The notes under the pieces are model-generated. The model was not told the DNA's origin. It made no database searches and was given only the letters and a program-made list of their open reading frames with translations. The translations under genes and the position numbers were made by a program. Source: Micractinium sp. NFX-FRZ (taxonomy: Eukaryota; Chlorophyta; Trebouxiophyceae; Chlorellales; Chlorellaceae). Taken from it: a DNA stretch of 64,000 bases. Below, one piece after another: positions 44,207-54,800 of the stretch; positions within the stretch are counted from its first letter, which is position 1, and each line of letters opens with the position of its first letter. Where the stretch lies: positions 1 through 64,000 of the forward strand of contig JAPTJF010000109.1 in assembly GCA_029339195.1 (NCBI GenBank), in the 5' to 3' direction.

Positions 44207-46864
44207 AGAGCGTGGTGCTGGGGAGGTGCCTCACACAGGCACGCTCCGCCCCGCCTGGAGTTCTGGCGGTGGAAGCTCTGTTCCTGTCAGGCTGGGCATT
44301 GCGCCCTCTGTGCCTGGAACCTGTGCCAGGGGCCGGCCATCCATGCTGGGAATGCACTGTCCTTCTGTTTGCATGCAGTGTTGACCATCCTTCTGCTTTC
44401 CTCCGCGGGCCCTCCTTTCAATGCTTCTGCTTGTGCGCCCCTTTTGTGTCGCCAGCAGCACTGCTGCATCCCTTTGCCAAGGCTGGCCATGGGCTGGCTG
44501 GCCCGACGGGCGGTGTGCTTGCCCGGCGGGTCGAAGCGAGGACAGCAGAGGGCTAGCCGCTTGCCAGGGAGGACAGGCCGGGACAGGAGAGGCAGCAGAG
44601 GGGAGGTGCACCTAGCTGGTGGCCCTCAGCTGCTGGCAGGGAGCCCGCCCTCGGGTCAGCAGGCGCGCGGCCCGCAGGCCCGCAGAGAGCAGCTTGCGCA
44701 TGTGCTCACTTTGCCATGCTAGATTGCCGGCAGCAGCGGTGGGCTGCCATCCCTGCAAGCCGCCTTTGGGTTGGTGCCATGCTGGTGCAGCGGCTGCACG
44801 CATGCACAGGCATCACGAGTGCTGCTGGCTGCCAGGTGCGCACCAGGTGCATACGATGCTGTGGCGCCGTGGTGGTGGCATTCGTTGCACCGATGAGCGG
44901 CCACTGCCCAGCACTACGACCAGGCAGGCTAGGTGTCTATGCCTTCAGGTGCCGCCCCATGCGGAGAAACTCAAGTTGCATGCAGTCTGCCACTGCCAAA
45001 TGGAAACACGATGTGCGCTGGCATCCGTTGCCGCCAAGCTGTGGCGGCCGCTGCCAACAGATCATTCACTTTGCAGGCGTTGCCGGTGCATTCAGCAGCC
45101 AGCAGCGCATCGTGTTTGGTGATTGCAGGTCGCTGGCTGGCTGCTGCTGGCGCTGCTGCCTTTTCCTGCTGGCGCTGCTGGCGATGTGTCTGCTGACGCC
45201 CCAAGTGCAGGGCGGGGCCGGGCGGCGCCGGCCCGGGCGGCAGGCGGCGGACGGGTCAAGGAGGCGGCGGATCAGAGGAGAGCCTCGATCTCCGGGCATG
45301 CATGACCGGATGCGGCAGCCGCAAGCTGCTCGAGCGTGGTCAGCGGCTTTGCGGGCGGCAGGCGGCAAACTTGGCAACAGGGGGTCATTGCAGGATGAAC
45401 TGCAGCGACCCCCAAACAGCGACAGAGCTGCGACGAAGCAACTTAAACCGCGAGGTGTCCGAGGTGGCATGCATGGCCATATGGTGGTGGCAGCAACGGG
45501 GACCGCCGCCGGCAGGCGGTGCACCTTGCCGCTGCACAGCGCCCCACGTCGCGGGACATTTTCCCGCCTGAGGCATGTTTCAGTGCTCACGCGTAGGAGG
45601 CAAAACGGCAGTGGCAGGCAGCAGGCGCAGGTGCAGCACCTCTGGATAGACCCTCTGATGCACAACACCGCCATGTACTGCCGATCCTGGCAGTGCTGCT
45701 TCAAGCAGCAAGTTGGCCTGGGCGGTGCGGCGACGCTTATGCACAGCAGTGCACCCACGCAGCGTTCTGGAGCATAGCTTGATTCCGCAATCAGTGGAGC
45801 GTAATGTCAGCGCTGCTAGCAATGTCAAAGCGTGCGTGCCTGGCGTTCACAGTCATTAACGCCAGCTTGCTTGTTTGTGTTTACAGTCCGTTTCTCCGCA
45901 ATGAAACTTGCGATACAGACCCCCAAGAGGCAGCTTGGGCTGGGGGGAAAAGATGCATAAACAGGGGTAGGAAGAGGTTGCTGTACATATGAGCTGGGGC
46001 TCATGCACGTGCACCCGGCCGGCAGTGAGGATGGGATGATCATGAGCACCCTTGGTCAAACAATCAATTACATTTCAAGTCCACGGGGAGCCAGCAACGG
46101 TGTCATGAGACAGGGTGGGGGGAGAGTGTGTCGAAATGAAGTTTGCAGCAAAGAAAATGGAAAATTGCGATGCGGGCGCTAGCGCTGGCCAACTGCGTGG
46201 TGACTTGGTGGCGGAGCAGGTCGCCATGCCGGGCAAAGCAGGGGGCAGTGCTCACAGCGGCTCAACCTATAAACCGGGTGGTCAGCTATCTTTTGCAGCA
46301 GTGGCGAGGAGCTTCAGGCGGCTGCACCTCAGCTGAGGAGGGTGGGCTGGGCCCGCTCAGGCGCGCTGTGCCTGCTGGCGCTGGCGCAAAGGGTGGCAGG
46401 CCTTCAGGTCCCATCCTGGCGCAGGTTTGCTGCGGTTGCGCTCTTAGAAGGACGCTATAATGGTAACTGTGAATGGGTAAGGCCCTGGCTTAAGCAGGAA
46501 TTGCTCTTCGGAGGGGCCACTTCAGTCCAAAACTCGGCCGTTCTGGACCTGCTCGACCGGCAGTCCAGTCCAGTTCCGCGGTCCAGAATGCGTCATGAAT
46601 GGGCCTTCTACCTTCGTGCGCTCTAAGTTTGCACAGCCGCAGGAACGAGCGCACCGGCCGGCTGATCCATCTGGCAGCTAACCAGGAGCAAGTTTGGCCA
46701 CACAGTCTTGCACCAGGGCCGCTCTGCAAGCCTGATCCCTGCGTCTCAGCGCAGCGGCCGAGTGCAAGCCCTGCCGCACCAGTGCAGTGCAGCCCAAGCC
46801 AGAGGTAGTGGCCCTTGCCGCCACCCCGACCGACTGACGGCGCAGCACGCGGCGGCAGCTAGCG
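44207..46864. other. No confident gene; possible minus-strand terminal exon
   Basis: 2.6 kb with no recognised gene. A minus-strand frame, 45388 to 45272, encodes 38 residues ending KPLTTLEQLAAAASGHACPE plus IEALL and then stop. It looks compositionally protein-like and may be the last exon of an unresolved minus-strand gene, but no upstream exons could be joined. Upstream exons of the next plus-strand gene may also lie here, for example an ATG frame from 46136. TATAAA occurs at 46268-46273. Confidence 0.3.
45865..45919. repeat. 55-base dispersed repeat, copy 1
   Basis: Starts GCTTGCTTGTTTGTGTTTAC and ends CTTGCGATACAGA. It is identical over 55 bases to 49554-49608, 3.7 kb away in the same orientation. 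This copy lies outside recognised genes. It includes TTTACAG, an acceptor-like edge. Confidence 0.9.
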
Positions 46865-49800
46865 ATGGGTGAGCTGCCGTATCGGACCTTCGTGTCTCTC
46901 CTGCCACATCATCTGTATGCACACCACCAGAATTACATGCACGGCAGGGCAACGTCTTTACTCTCCAGCCTCTGCCCCCCTCTGGGTGCTGCAGGGGCAG
47001 GCACCGCGGGCGGGGATGTGTCCTGGCAACCGCTCCAGGTCCGGATTGAAGACCTCGAGCTGCGGGCATCGCTCAGAGACTGTGGGGTGACGCAGGCAAG
47101 CTGGGGTGGGGGACAAGCAACAGGTGCTAGAAACAGGCTGGGGGCTCTGCACCCTTCCAGGGTACGTGCATGGAAACTGAATTCACGAACTGGCACATAA
47201 GCTTGCAGCCCGGGCACAGCCCCCACTGCCAACAGAGGAGTGAGTGGGAGCTACTAGTGTCGTACAGTGCCTTGCAATCAGGGCTCTGCACGACAGCACA
47301 TGCGTGCAAACGCTCGCTAACGGATGACCCCTTGAATGTCCCTTGTACGACCCCTCTTGTGTGCCCCTTGCCTGCAGACGTACGAGGCCCTGTGGCAGGG
47401 GCACACGCGCGTGGTGGTAGAGATGCTGGCAGGGGGGGTTGGCACCACAACAGGCCCGGACCTAGCTGTGGCAGAGCCCCCGCCCAGCTTCACTGCCGCC
47501 GTGCACGAGGTGGGCCAAGGTTTCGTCCTCTGCAGCGGGGGTATCCGTGTGGGAAGGGAGACTGCAGAGGGGTGGGAGGCCCATTCATGAGTCCTGCTGG
47601 CTCCATGGCCTTGAATGTAACAGTGATGATGAATGATGACGACCATTTGGGGCAAACCCTAGTGCAGAGCGCACGCAGGATACCCTGCATGGTTGCCGGC
47701 GTCCAAGCACATGCCTTTCAGCTGCCTCCCCCGCCTTATGCCGCTGCCCCTACCATGCTGCTGCAGATTGCGTCCCTGCGGCACCCCAACCTGTGCCTCT
47801 TCCTGGGATACTGCTCATCCCCGCCCGCCATCATGACCGGTGCGCACGCCGCCCCCACCAGGAGCGGGAGAAGAGAATAGTCTCTGTTGGGCGCAGGTTC
47901 AGGAAACCAGCGGAAGGGTGGACCCCCACGGCAGGGGCACCTCCTCTGGCAACCCACCCCAGCCAGGCCTCAACAGCGGGTGCCAAGCGCCGATCTTTGC
48001 CATGCCTGACGCAGCTCAGTAGCAAGCTGTGCAATCTCATGATGGGCTGGCCAGCAGCTGCAAACCAACCCAGACAGTGTGCAGACGTATCACGGGCCGT
48101 GCCCCCCACCTGTGCGTGCAGACTTTTGTGAGGAGCGGGGCACGCTGTCCGATGTGCTGCACCGGGCCAGGAGCGACGGCGCAGAGGGGGCGGAGCTGAG
48201 CTGGCGGCGCCGCCTGGGCATGGTGAGCGAGCGCGCTGCCCTGCGCCTGCATGCTTGCCATGGGGTATGAACCACATGATTCGTCTCCGTCTTGTAGAGC
48301 ATTCACGTGCACGCGAACCCACTCCCGAGGAACCCTGTAGGCTAGCTACCTGCTCCAGGCCTGCCTCCCTCATCTGCAAAACGATTCCAGTCACCTTGAG
48401 AATGCTTCTGCGCCCCATGGCGCTTGTGTGCAGGCACTGGACGCAGCCAGGGGCATCCTGTACTTGCACAGCCAGGCGCCGCCTGTGCTGTGCCACACCC
48501 TGAGCTCCCGCAGCCTCCTGGTCGACGCGGCCTGGAGGGTCAAGGCACGTACCCCGCCAGGGATCCGCCCAGATCCGCCTGCACCCGTGCTGCTCTGCCC
48601 TCCTGCTGCCCAGCACGCATGCCTACCCCGCCTGCCCTGCCTGCCCCCAGGTGGCCAGGGCCTGCGCAAGCATTACGTATTCCCCCCTAATGCATTCCCC
48701 ACTTGCCTGCAGGTCGGCAGCTGCCTGTGCAGCAGGCTGGCGGGGCAGCGAGGGGCGGAGCTTATAGAGCTGTCTGACCCACGCTGGCAGGTGGGTGCAG
48801 CTGCGGTGGTGGTCTGCCACGCCCCAAAGCAGCCGCTGCCCTCCGGGCCGTGTACCACACTGCAGCAGGGGCGGCGTCGCGCTAAACTTGCTGGCATGTT
48901 TGGCTCGCCGTCTTCTTTCTGTGTCGGAATGTGCGACACAGACCGCTCTTTGGGAAGCGCCCTGCCCTTCTGCAACGGGTGCTGCAGCCCTGCCCTGTGA
49001 AGTCCACCCAGGGGTGCCTGCCCATCTCCCCCAAGAAACCCACGAACCTCTTTTCCCCCGCCCTCACCCCCCGCCCCCCTTGCTGCCTGTCCTAGGCACC
49101 CGAGGTGGCCCAACAGGGCGCCTCCTCCGCCGCAGGCGACGTCTTTGGTTTGGGGATGGTGCTGTACGAGGTGAGGCCTGGCGCAGCAGGCTCAGCAGCA
49201 GTCCGACCGTCCCTGCTACGTGTCTCACGACCGCGACGATGCACCCTGCTATCCTCCCACAAAATCGACCCTCTCACTTTCACTCACTGCCGGGTCTGCT
49301 GGCTGCAGCTGCTGACGTGGCGTTCCCCCTGGGTAGAGGAGCACCCTGACATAGCGAGGAGTTTGCTGGCCGCAGGCCGCCGTCCCGCCGTGCCGGCCAC
49401 ACCAGACCTGCCCGGCGCCGAGACGCCGCAGGTGGGCGGGCGGGCATCGCAGGTTTCGAAGAGCCGTCTGGCAGGGGTGTTGGCAGCAGGAGCAAGCATT
49501 TGTCACATTCGGTGTAAGCTGCGGGGCGCACACTTGGGATTGGCGCGGTCACTGCTTGCTTGTTTGTGTTTACAGTCCGTTTCTCCGCAATGAAACTTGC
49601 GATACAGAGCACGTTGGAGGTGCCAGCGGGACGCCGGGATGCAGGGAGGCTTTCTTAAGAGCCACGTGACCCTCCCCATCCATTCATCCTGTCCTCCTGT
49701 CCCCGCATGCATCTGGCTCCCCCTTGCCCTGCCCCGGGCTTACACAGCCGCCAGCCCCCACCAACCCTCCCCCTGCCCTCCCCAGTTTGCTGGGCTGGAC

Positions 49801-50687
49801 GCCTACGTGGCGTTGATGCAACGCTGCTGGGAGCAGGACCCGGCAGACAGGCCCGCCATCAGCGACGTGTTCTCAGATCTCAGGTGGGACATCCTCCCAG
49901 CTGTCCATTCCCAGCATGAGCTTAACTCAAGATTCAAGGCGCACAGACTGCGCGTGATCCCGGGATGGGGGTGGGCCGCCGCTTCCACGTGGCAATAATT
50001 TACCTGCACCCAGTTGCGTGTCCCTCTGTATGGGCGTACCGCGCCACCCAATGCATGCCCAGACTGGTCACACCTTCCCATGTCACGCTGTGCTGTGCTG
50101 TGCCGTGCTGTGATCAACTGTGCTGTCCCCTCCCGACGCCCGCTCTGTGCCCGCCGCTGCTGCAGTGCGCTGCTCGCCAGCACCGCCGCTGAGCAGCCGC
50201 CCTCGCCGCCGTCCCCGCCGACCCTCAAAGCCTGCATGGTTTGTAAGACAGTGGCCGAGCTGCTGGCGCTGCTGCCCTGCGCCCACCGCGTGGCCTGCTC
50301 TGACTGCGCCGCACACCTGTCGAGCGCTGCCCAGCGGTGCCCGGTCTGCAGCAACCAGGTGCGTGCAGGGGGTATGGTAGCGGACTGGTGCGTACTGGTG
50401 CCTTTGGCTCAACTTCCTGCTGGCTTTTTCCGAGAACGCCCCCACGCCCTCGGGCTGTAATGTTCTTCTGCCTCTGCGTGCAAGGGAGCGCGTGCAGGGG
50501 AGCGCACGCATGCGTTGTGCAGGGGGCGGTGCACGCTGTGCCTGCTGTGCATGCGCCTGGCCGCCGATGCCTGCGAAACTCCTGACAGCAAAGCACGCCC
50601 CGCCTCACTGGGCGCCTGTCTCTTGCTGAGCACGCGTGTTTCCCAATGGTGCAGGTGTCTGGTGCCATTCGAATCTTTGACTGCTGA
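46865..50687 (+). CDS. Pseudokinase-RING finger protein
   Basis: Exons 46865-47095 (5' end uncertain), 47378-47509, 47767-47839, 48122-48222, 48434-48544, 48713-48790, 49096-49170, 49309-49431, 49786-49883, 50166-50358 and 50655-50687 give 415 residues in frame. The fold follows TKL-type kinases: LRHPNLCLFLGY, SWRRRLGMALDAARGILYLH, WRVKV, APEV, GDVFGLGMVLYELLTWRSPW and MQRCWEQDPADRP. Catalytic residues are gone. The VAxK lysine is E (VVVEML), the C-helix Glu is Ala, HRDLKxxN reads CHTLSSRS, and DFG reads SCL. A C3HC4 RING follows (CMVCKTV...PCAHRVACSDC...CPVC), with tail VSGAIRIFDC. RING fingers usually recruit E2 ubiquitin enzymes, so a ligase guided by a pseudokinase is inferred. Two introns appear GC-AG. 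The first exon may really begin at 46995 behind an acceptor, with upstream exons unresolved. Confidence 0.8.
47886..47950. repeat. Dispersed imperfect repeat, copy A
   Basis: About 65 bases (GGAAACCAGCGGAAGGGTGG core, then ACCCCCACGGCAGGGGC) in an intron of the pseudokinase gene match 61449-61513 at roughly 80% by eye. Confidence 0.6.
49554..49608. repeat. 55-base dispersed repeat, copy 2
   Basis: Exact match to 45865-45919, here inside intron 8 of the plus-strand pseudokinase-RING gene. Confidence 0.9.
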
Positions 50688-50716
50688 GCTCTGACCCTCA
50701 TGTGCCAGCCCTGCTG

Positions 50717-50760
50717 AGCCTTCCACTCGAGTGGAAGGCTTGTGACGAGCTCGTCACAAG
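50717..50760. repeat. Two back-to-back perfect palindromes
   Basis: 50717-50740 is a perfect 24-base palindrome with half site AGCCTTCCACTC (centre on an XhoI-type CTCGAG). 50739-50760 is a perfect 22-base palindrome with half site CTTGTGACGAG (centre GAGCTC). They overlap by two bases and begin 30 bases after the stop codon of the plus-strand gene. In RNA they would form two adjacent hairpins. Confidence 0.95.
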
Positions 50761-51282
50761 ACAATGAATGCTGCGGAGCTCGTGCACTCTGAAACTCAAA
50801 CTCGGAGCGCACCCTGCGGCGTAGACACCACGCAGTGTCATCAGCAAGGGCTGCCGGGCATGCGGAACGCCCCACTGTGGCACCGGCGCCAGCACCAGCA
50901 CCCACCGCCCCCTTACCCATAGCAGCAGGCGACACACGGGGCTTCCACCACAGATCAGCAGTAGTACCTCTGCCTGCCGCCCTCGTGATATTGTCTATCT
51001 GTGTATAAGTTTGACCTTCGAGGCCCATGCCTGGCACTTTCACGCATACACAGGCACCAAGACCTACATAAGGGGTGACGCCTTCCCACCTGCAGGAAGG
51101 CACCAGAGCCATCCCACCCTTGCATGCTGCTGCCTTCATTCGATTCGCACTGCAATCTTTGCCACTGCGTTCCATCCCATTCCATGCGCACGTCCTCACG
51201 CCGCAGCTGAAGCCCATCTTCAAGAACTACCACATATGGTGGTGCCTCCTTTGAATTGCCACCCACATTTACACACCCACAT

Positions 51283-51287
51283 TTACA
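51283..51287 (-). terminator. Probable poly(A) signal of the SBP-ankyrin-pseudokinase-RING gene
   Basis: TTACA on plus (TGTAA on minus). A second copy lies 14 bases further on at 51269-51273. Either gives a 3' UTR of about 540 bases. Confidence 0.45.
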
Positions 51288-51820
51288 CCAAACAGTTGCA
51301 CCGTAGTGTCATACGGCTGTGCCGTACGACCCTTTGTCGTCAAGTAATAAGTAATAATGTCAAGGATGCAAAAAAAATGGAAAGAGCAGCATGGAATCGG
51401 TGGGGCGGAATGCTCCTGCTTGTCAGGCATCTATGTTGTGAAGCGTCTGGATCAACGGCGGTACGTAGTAAGGGGCATGGCACGAAATGGAAAGAGCAGC
51501 ATGGGACCTGGGGGACGGGAGCGGAACCGCCAAGAGGGAGCGGGCATGGAGCAGTGCCACGCTTGAGGCGGGGCGCAGGGCTGTGGCAGCATGAGTGAGG
51601 CACAGAGGTGTACACCGAGAGCAGGTGGCCTATCGCGCATTGCCGCACCCGTTTATTCGTGTGGTAGCAGTGTCGAAACGTGTCCCGTCCGTCGACGGGC
51701 GGCCAAGCGCCAGCGCAGCGATGTGCGTCTCCTGTTTATCTCGCTTCTCTTGTCAGCGCAGGCAGGGGGGCGAACTCGCGGGTCGCGGCGCCGCCAAAAA
51801 CATGGTGTACAGGTTGCTTC

Positions 51821-54800
51821 TTAGCAGTCGTAAATCTTGATGCTGGCCGTCGCCTGCAGCCACATAGCAGCGTGAAGTTGGGGGAGCCGCGAGATGAAAC
51901 ACGCTGCGCTTGGGAGGCAGCGCGGCAGAGCGCCAGCACCTGCCTGCCTTGTGGGCCGCCGCTTCCTGTGTGCGCCAGCAGGCGCTGCGCGGGAGGCCAC
52001 TTAAAAATGCAGAAGCTGGCGCGGCAGGCTGCAGAGTCTGCAGAGCCCAGGCACGGCAGAGGCTAGCCAGCCATAGGTCAGAAGCCGGCGCGCCTCATTG
52101 CTGCCCTCGCCCCAGCTTCCCAGCCTGGCCCGCACTGAGGCAAAGCATGGCACCCACCTTGGCCCGGCAGATGGGGCACAGCTTGGCCCCAGCCAGCAGA
52201 TCCTCAGCGCACGCCTCGCACACAGCGCGGTGGGCGCAGGGCAGCAGCGCCACCAGGGCAGGAGCCTCCTCCCAGCAGATGCAGCACTCCCGCCGCCCCC
52301 GCACGGACGTGGACGCGGGCACCGACGGCGCGGGCGGGGGCGCGGGCGCGGGCGGGGCCGGTGGCGGATCTGTGGCGGCGCTGTACAGCAGAGACCTGCG
52401 GGGGGAGGGAGGCGAGGAGAGGCGCACGGCAGGGCGCAGTTGTGTGCTGCACAGGTTTTAGTTCTGTGACCACAGGCCACGCACAAAGGCCGTAGCTGGC
52501 GTGCTGCATGGAGCGGAGGTCTGCAGAGGCACGGTTGCGTTGGCAGCTGCCCTCTGGCGTGGCGCGGGGCCGCCCCGAAGAACGTGCCCCGCACTCGCAG
52601 AGGGTCATAACACACAGCGGTGTGGGGAGAGGGGCAGGCACCTGAGTTCGGGCACGATTGACTGGAAGGTGGGCCTGGCTGCCGGGTCCTGGTCCCAGCA
52701 GCGCTGCATCAGCGCCAAGTAGGCGTCCAGCCCAGCAAACTGGGGAGGGGGGGGACGTGGGGGAGGGCAAGCAGGGGAGGGAAGGGTAAGTACGGTGCAT
52801 GTGGCAAGGGCAGTGGTTGAAGGGATGATGACCCATGGAGCCGCCTGGGTCAGGGCCCGCCTGGGGAAGTGTGCCCCGCCCTGCCTGCCCCATTCAGAAG
52901 TGCCGCAGTAAAGCGCAACAGTGTGGCAGCAGGCGCCACAGCCAAAAACCAGTATCTGCATACCCCTGTCCCCCCCACTGTCCAACCCAAAAGAAGAGGA
53001 GTCGACCCATCACTGGCTGGCACTCACCAGCGGCGTGTCGGCGCCCGGCAGCTCACGCAGTGCGGGCACCTCGGGGCGTCCGCCCGACATGGCAGCGCCG
53101 GCCACCCGCCACAGATGCTGCCCCTCCCAAGGCGTGGCCCATGTCAGCAGCTGCAGGCATTCACACAGTTGCACGGTGTGGTGAGTTGCAAGGTTGAATG
53201 CTCGAGGTGCACAGCAGTGGTTGGTTGTTGGAATGCCCTCCAAGGGGGTGGGCCCACACCGGCGCCTGCAGGGCATTGCTACACAAAACCCAGATGCGCT
53301 GCGGGCCTTGCAGGGTCAGCCTGCCGCAGGCGCAGATGAATGACTACGCTGCTGCCATGGTGCAGCACTGTGGGTGCTGGCAACCTGTGCTATGTGTCGT
53401 GAAATGCGTGCTGTGGTCATGCAATCCATGCAGCTGTCAAAACTCGCAATGCAGCCACGCCAGTGACACACACAAAAACACCACAGCCAGCGGCAGCGGC
53501 ACTGACCGCGTAGAGCACCATGGCAAAGGCGTAGACGTCGCCGGCGGGGGAGAGGGCGTGGTCTGACAGGACTTCCGGCGCCTGCCCGGGGGCGGGGGAA
53601 GCAGGGGAAGGGGGTGGGCATTCAGCTGGAGTTGGTGCGTGCAAAGCAACGAGCAGCCGGTGCAGCCGGGGGCCGGTGAGGGCGGGTGAAACAGGCGGGC
53701 AAGCAGGCAGGCAGGGTGGGCAGGCGAATGGGCGGGCAGGCAGGCAGGGTGGGCAGGCGAATGGGCAGGCAGGCAGGCAGGGTGGGCAGGCGGCCAGTGA
53801 GGGTGGGCAAAACAGGCAGGCAGGCAGGCAGGCAAGGCCGCATTGCGCTGGGTGTCACACAATGGAGCGGGAGGCGGGCTTGGCTGGCCCACCTGCCAGC
53901 GTGGGTTGGGGCTGAGCCTGTCTGAGGCAGGCAGCATGCCCAGCAGCCGGCTGTTCAGGCTGCTCTCAACCTGCGCAGGCGAGCGGGTGGGCACGGGGCG
54001 AGACAGGTGAGCTGCCAAAATGTGAATTTGTACATTGAGAGGGAGGCGTGGCGCAGGAACAACAAGGGCGTCGGCCAGCCAAGGCATGGGACCCTGCTGA
54101 AGGGGCCGCGCGGAGAGAGGTTGCGGCGCCAAGGGCTGACTTGGCAGGCAGGCAGGCAGGCAGGCAGGAGTAAGGGAAAGTCAACATCGACAGACTGTCG
54201 CGAACAAAGCTGTCCCAAGTTTGATTCAAACTTTCAGGCAGCAGGCGGGCGGGCAGACAGGAAGGCAAAGGGGGGGGGGAGGCAGGCGTGTGGGCAGGAC
54301 TGGAGGGCAGCGCCGGGCACCTTCACGCGCCACGCGCTGTCCACCAGCAGTGAGGAGGTGGAGAGGTCTCGATACACGATGGGAGGCGACTGGCTGTGCA
54401 GGTACAGCAGGCCCCGGGCTGCGTCTGCTGCCTGCAGGAGCGGGGGGTCAGGTACGCCACAGACTGCCCGTCAGGTTCCAGTCACACTGGTTGGCATCCA
54501 CAAACTGCGCTACAGGTGCCCCTACGATGAGCAGGGGGGTGCTGCTTTGGCGCGCAGCCCAGGCAGGCGCTGCAGCGTGGTTGGGCCGTCACACCAGGCT
54601 TGCAGCAGGCAACACAGGTTGCAGTGCGCAGGATGCGCTAGCCAGCCTGCGCATGTGGCATGTGGCAAAGCATGTGTCGAGTGCAGGGCTCGAGGGGGAG
54701 GCGCGCGCTCACCATGTCGAGGCGCCGCCGCCAGCTCAGCGCCACGCCGTCTGGGCCGCCGCCCTGCGCCCGGCGCAGCACATCCGCCAGCGTGCCCCGC

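Larger units (their letters stand above)
50688..51820. other. Convergent 3' region between the two pseudokinase-RING genes
   Basis: Holds twin palindromes (50717-50760) and a direct repeat built on AATGGAAAGAGCAGCATGG at about 51377 and 51488. TGTAA complements for the minus-strand gene occur at 51269-51273 and 51283-51287. No plus-strand TGTAA was seen after 50687. The nearest one (50456-50460) lies within the last intron. No other gene was seen. Confidence 0.5.

Noticed and set aside
45066..45758. 230-residue minus-strand frame
   Set aside because: It cannot be linked by splice sites to a start or neighbours. A different minus frame ending at 45272 looks more protein-like but is still too weak to call a gene.
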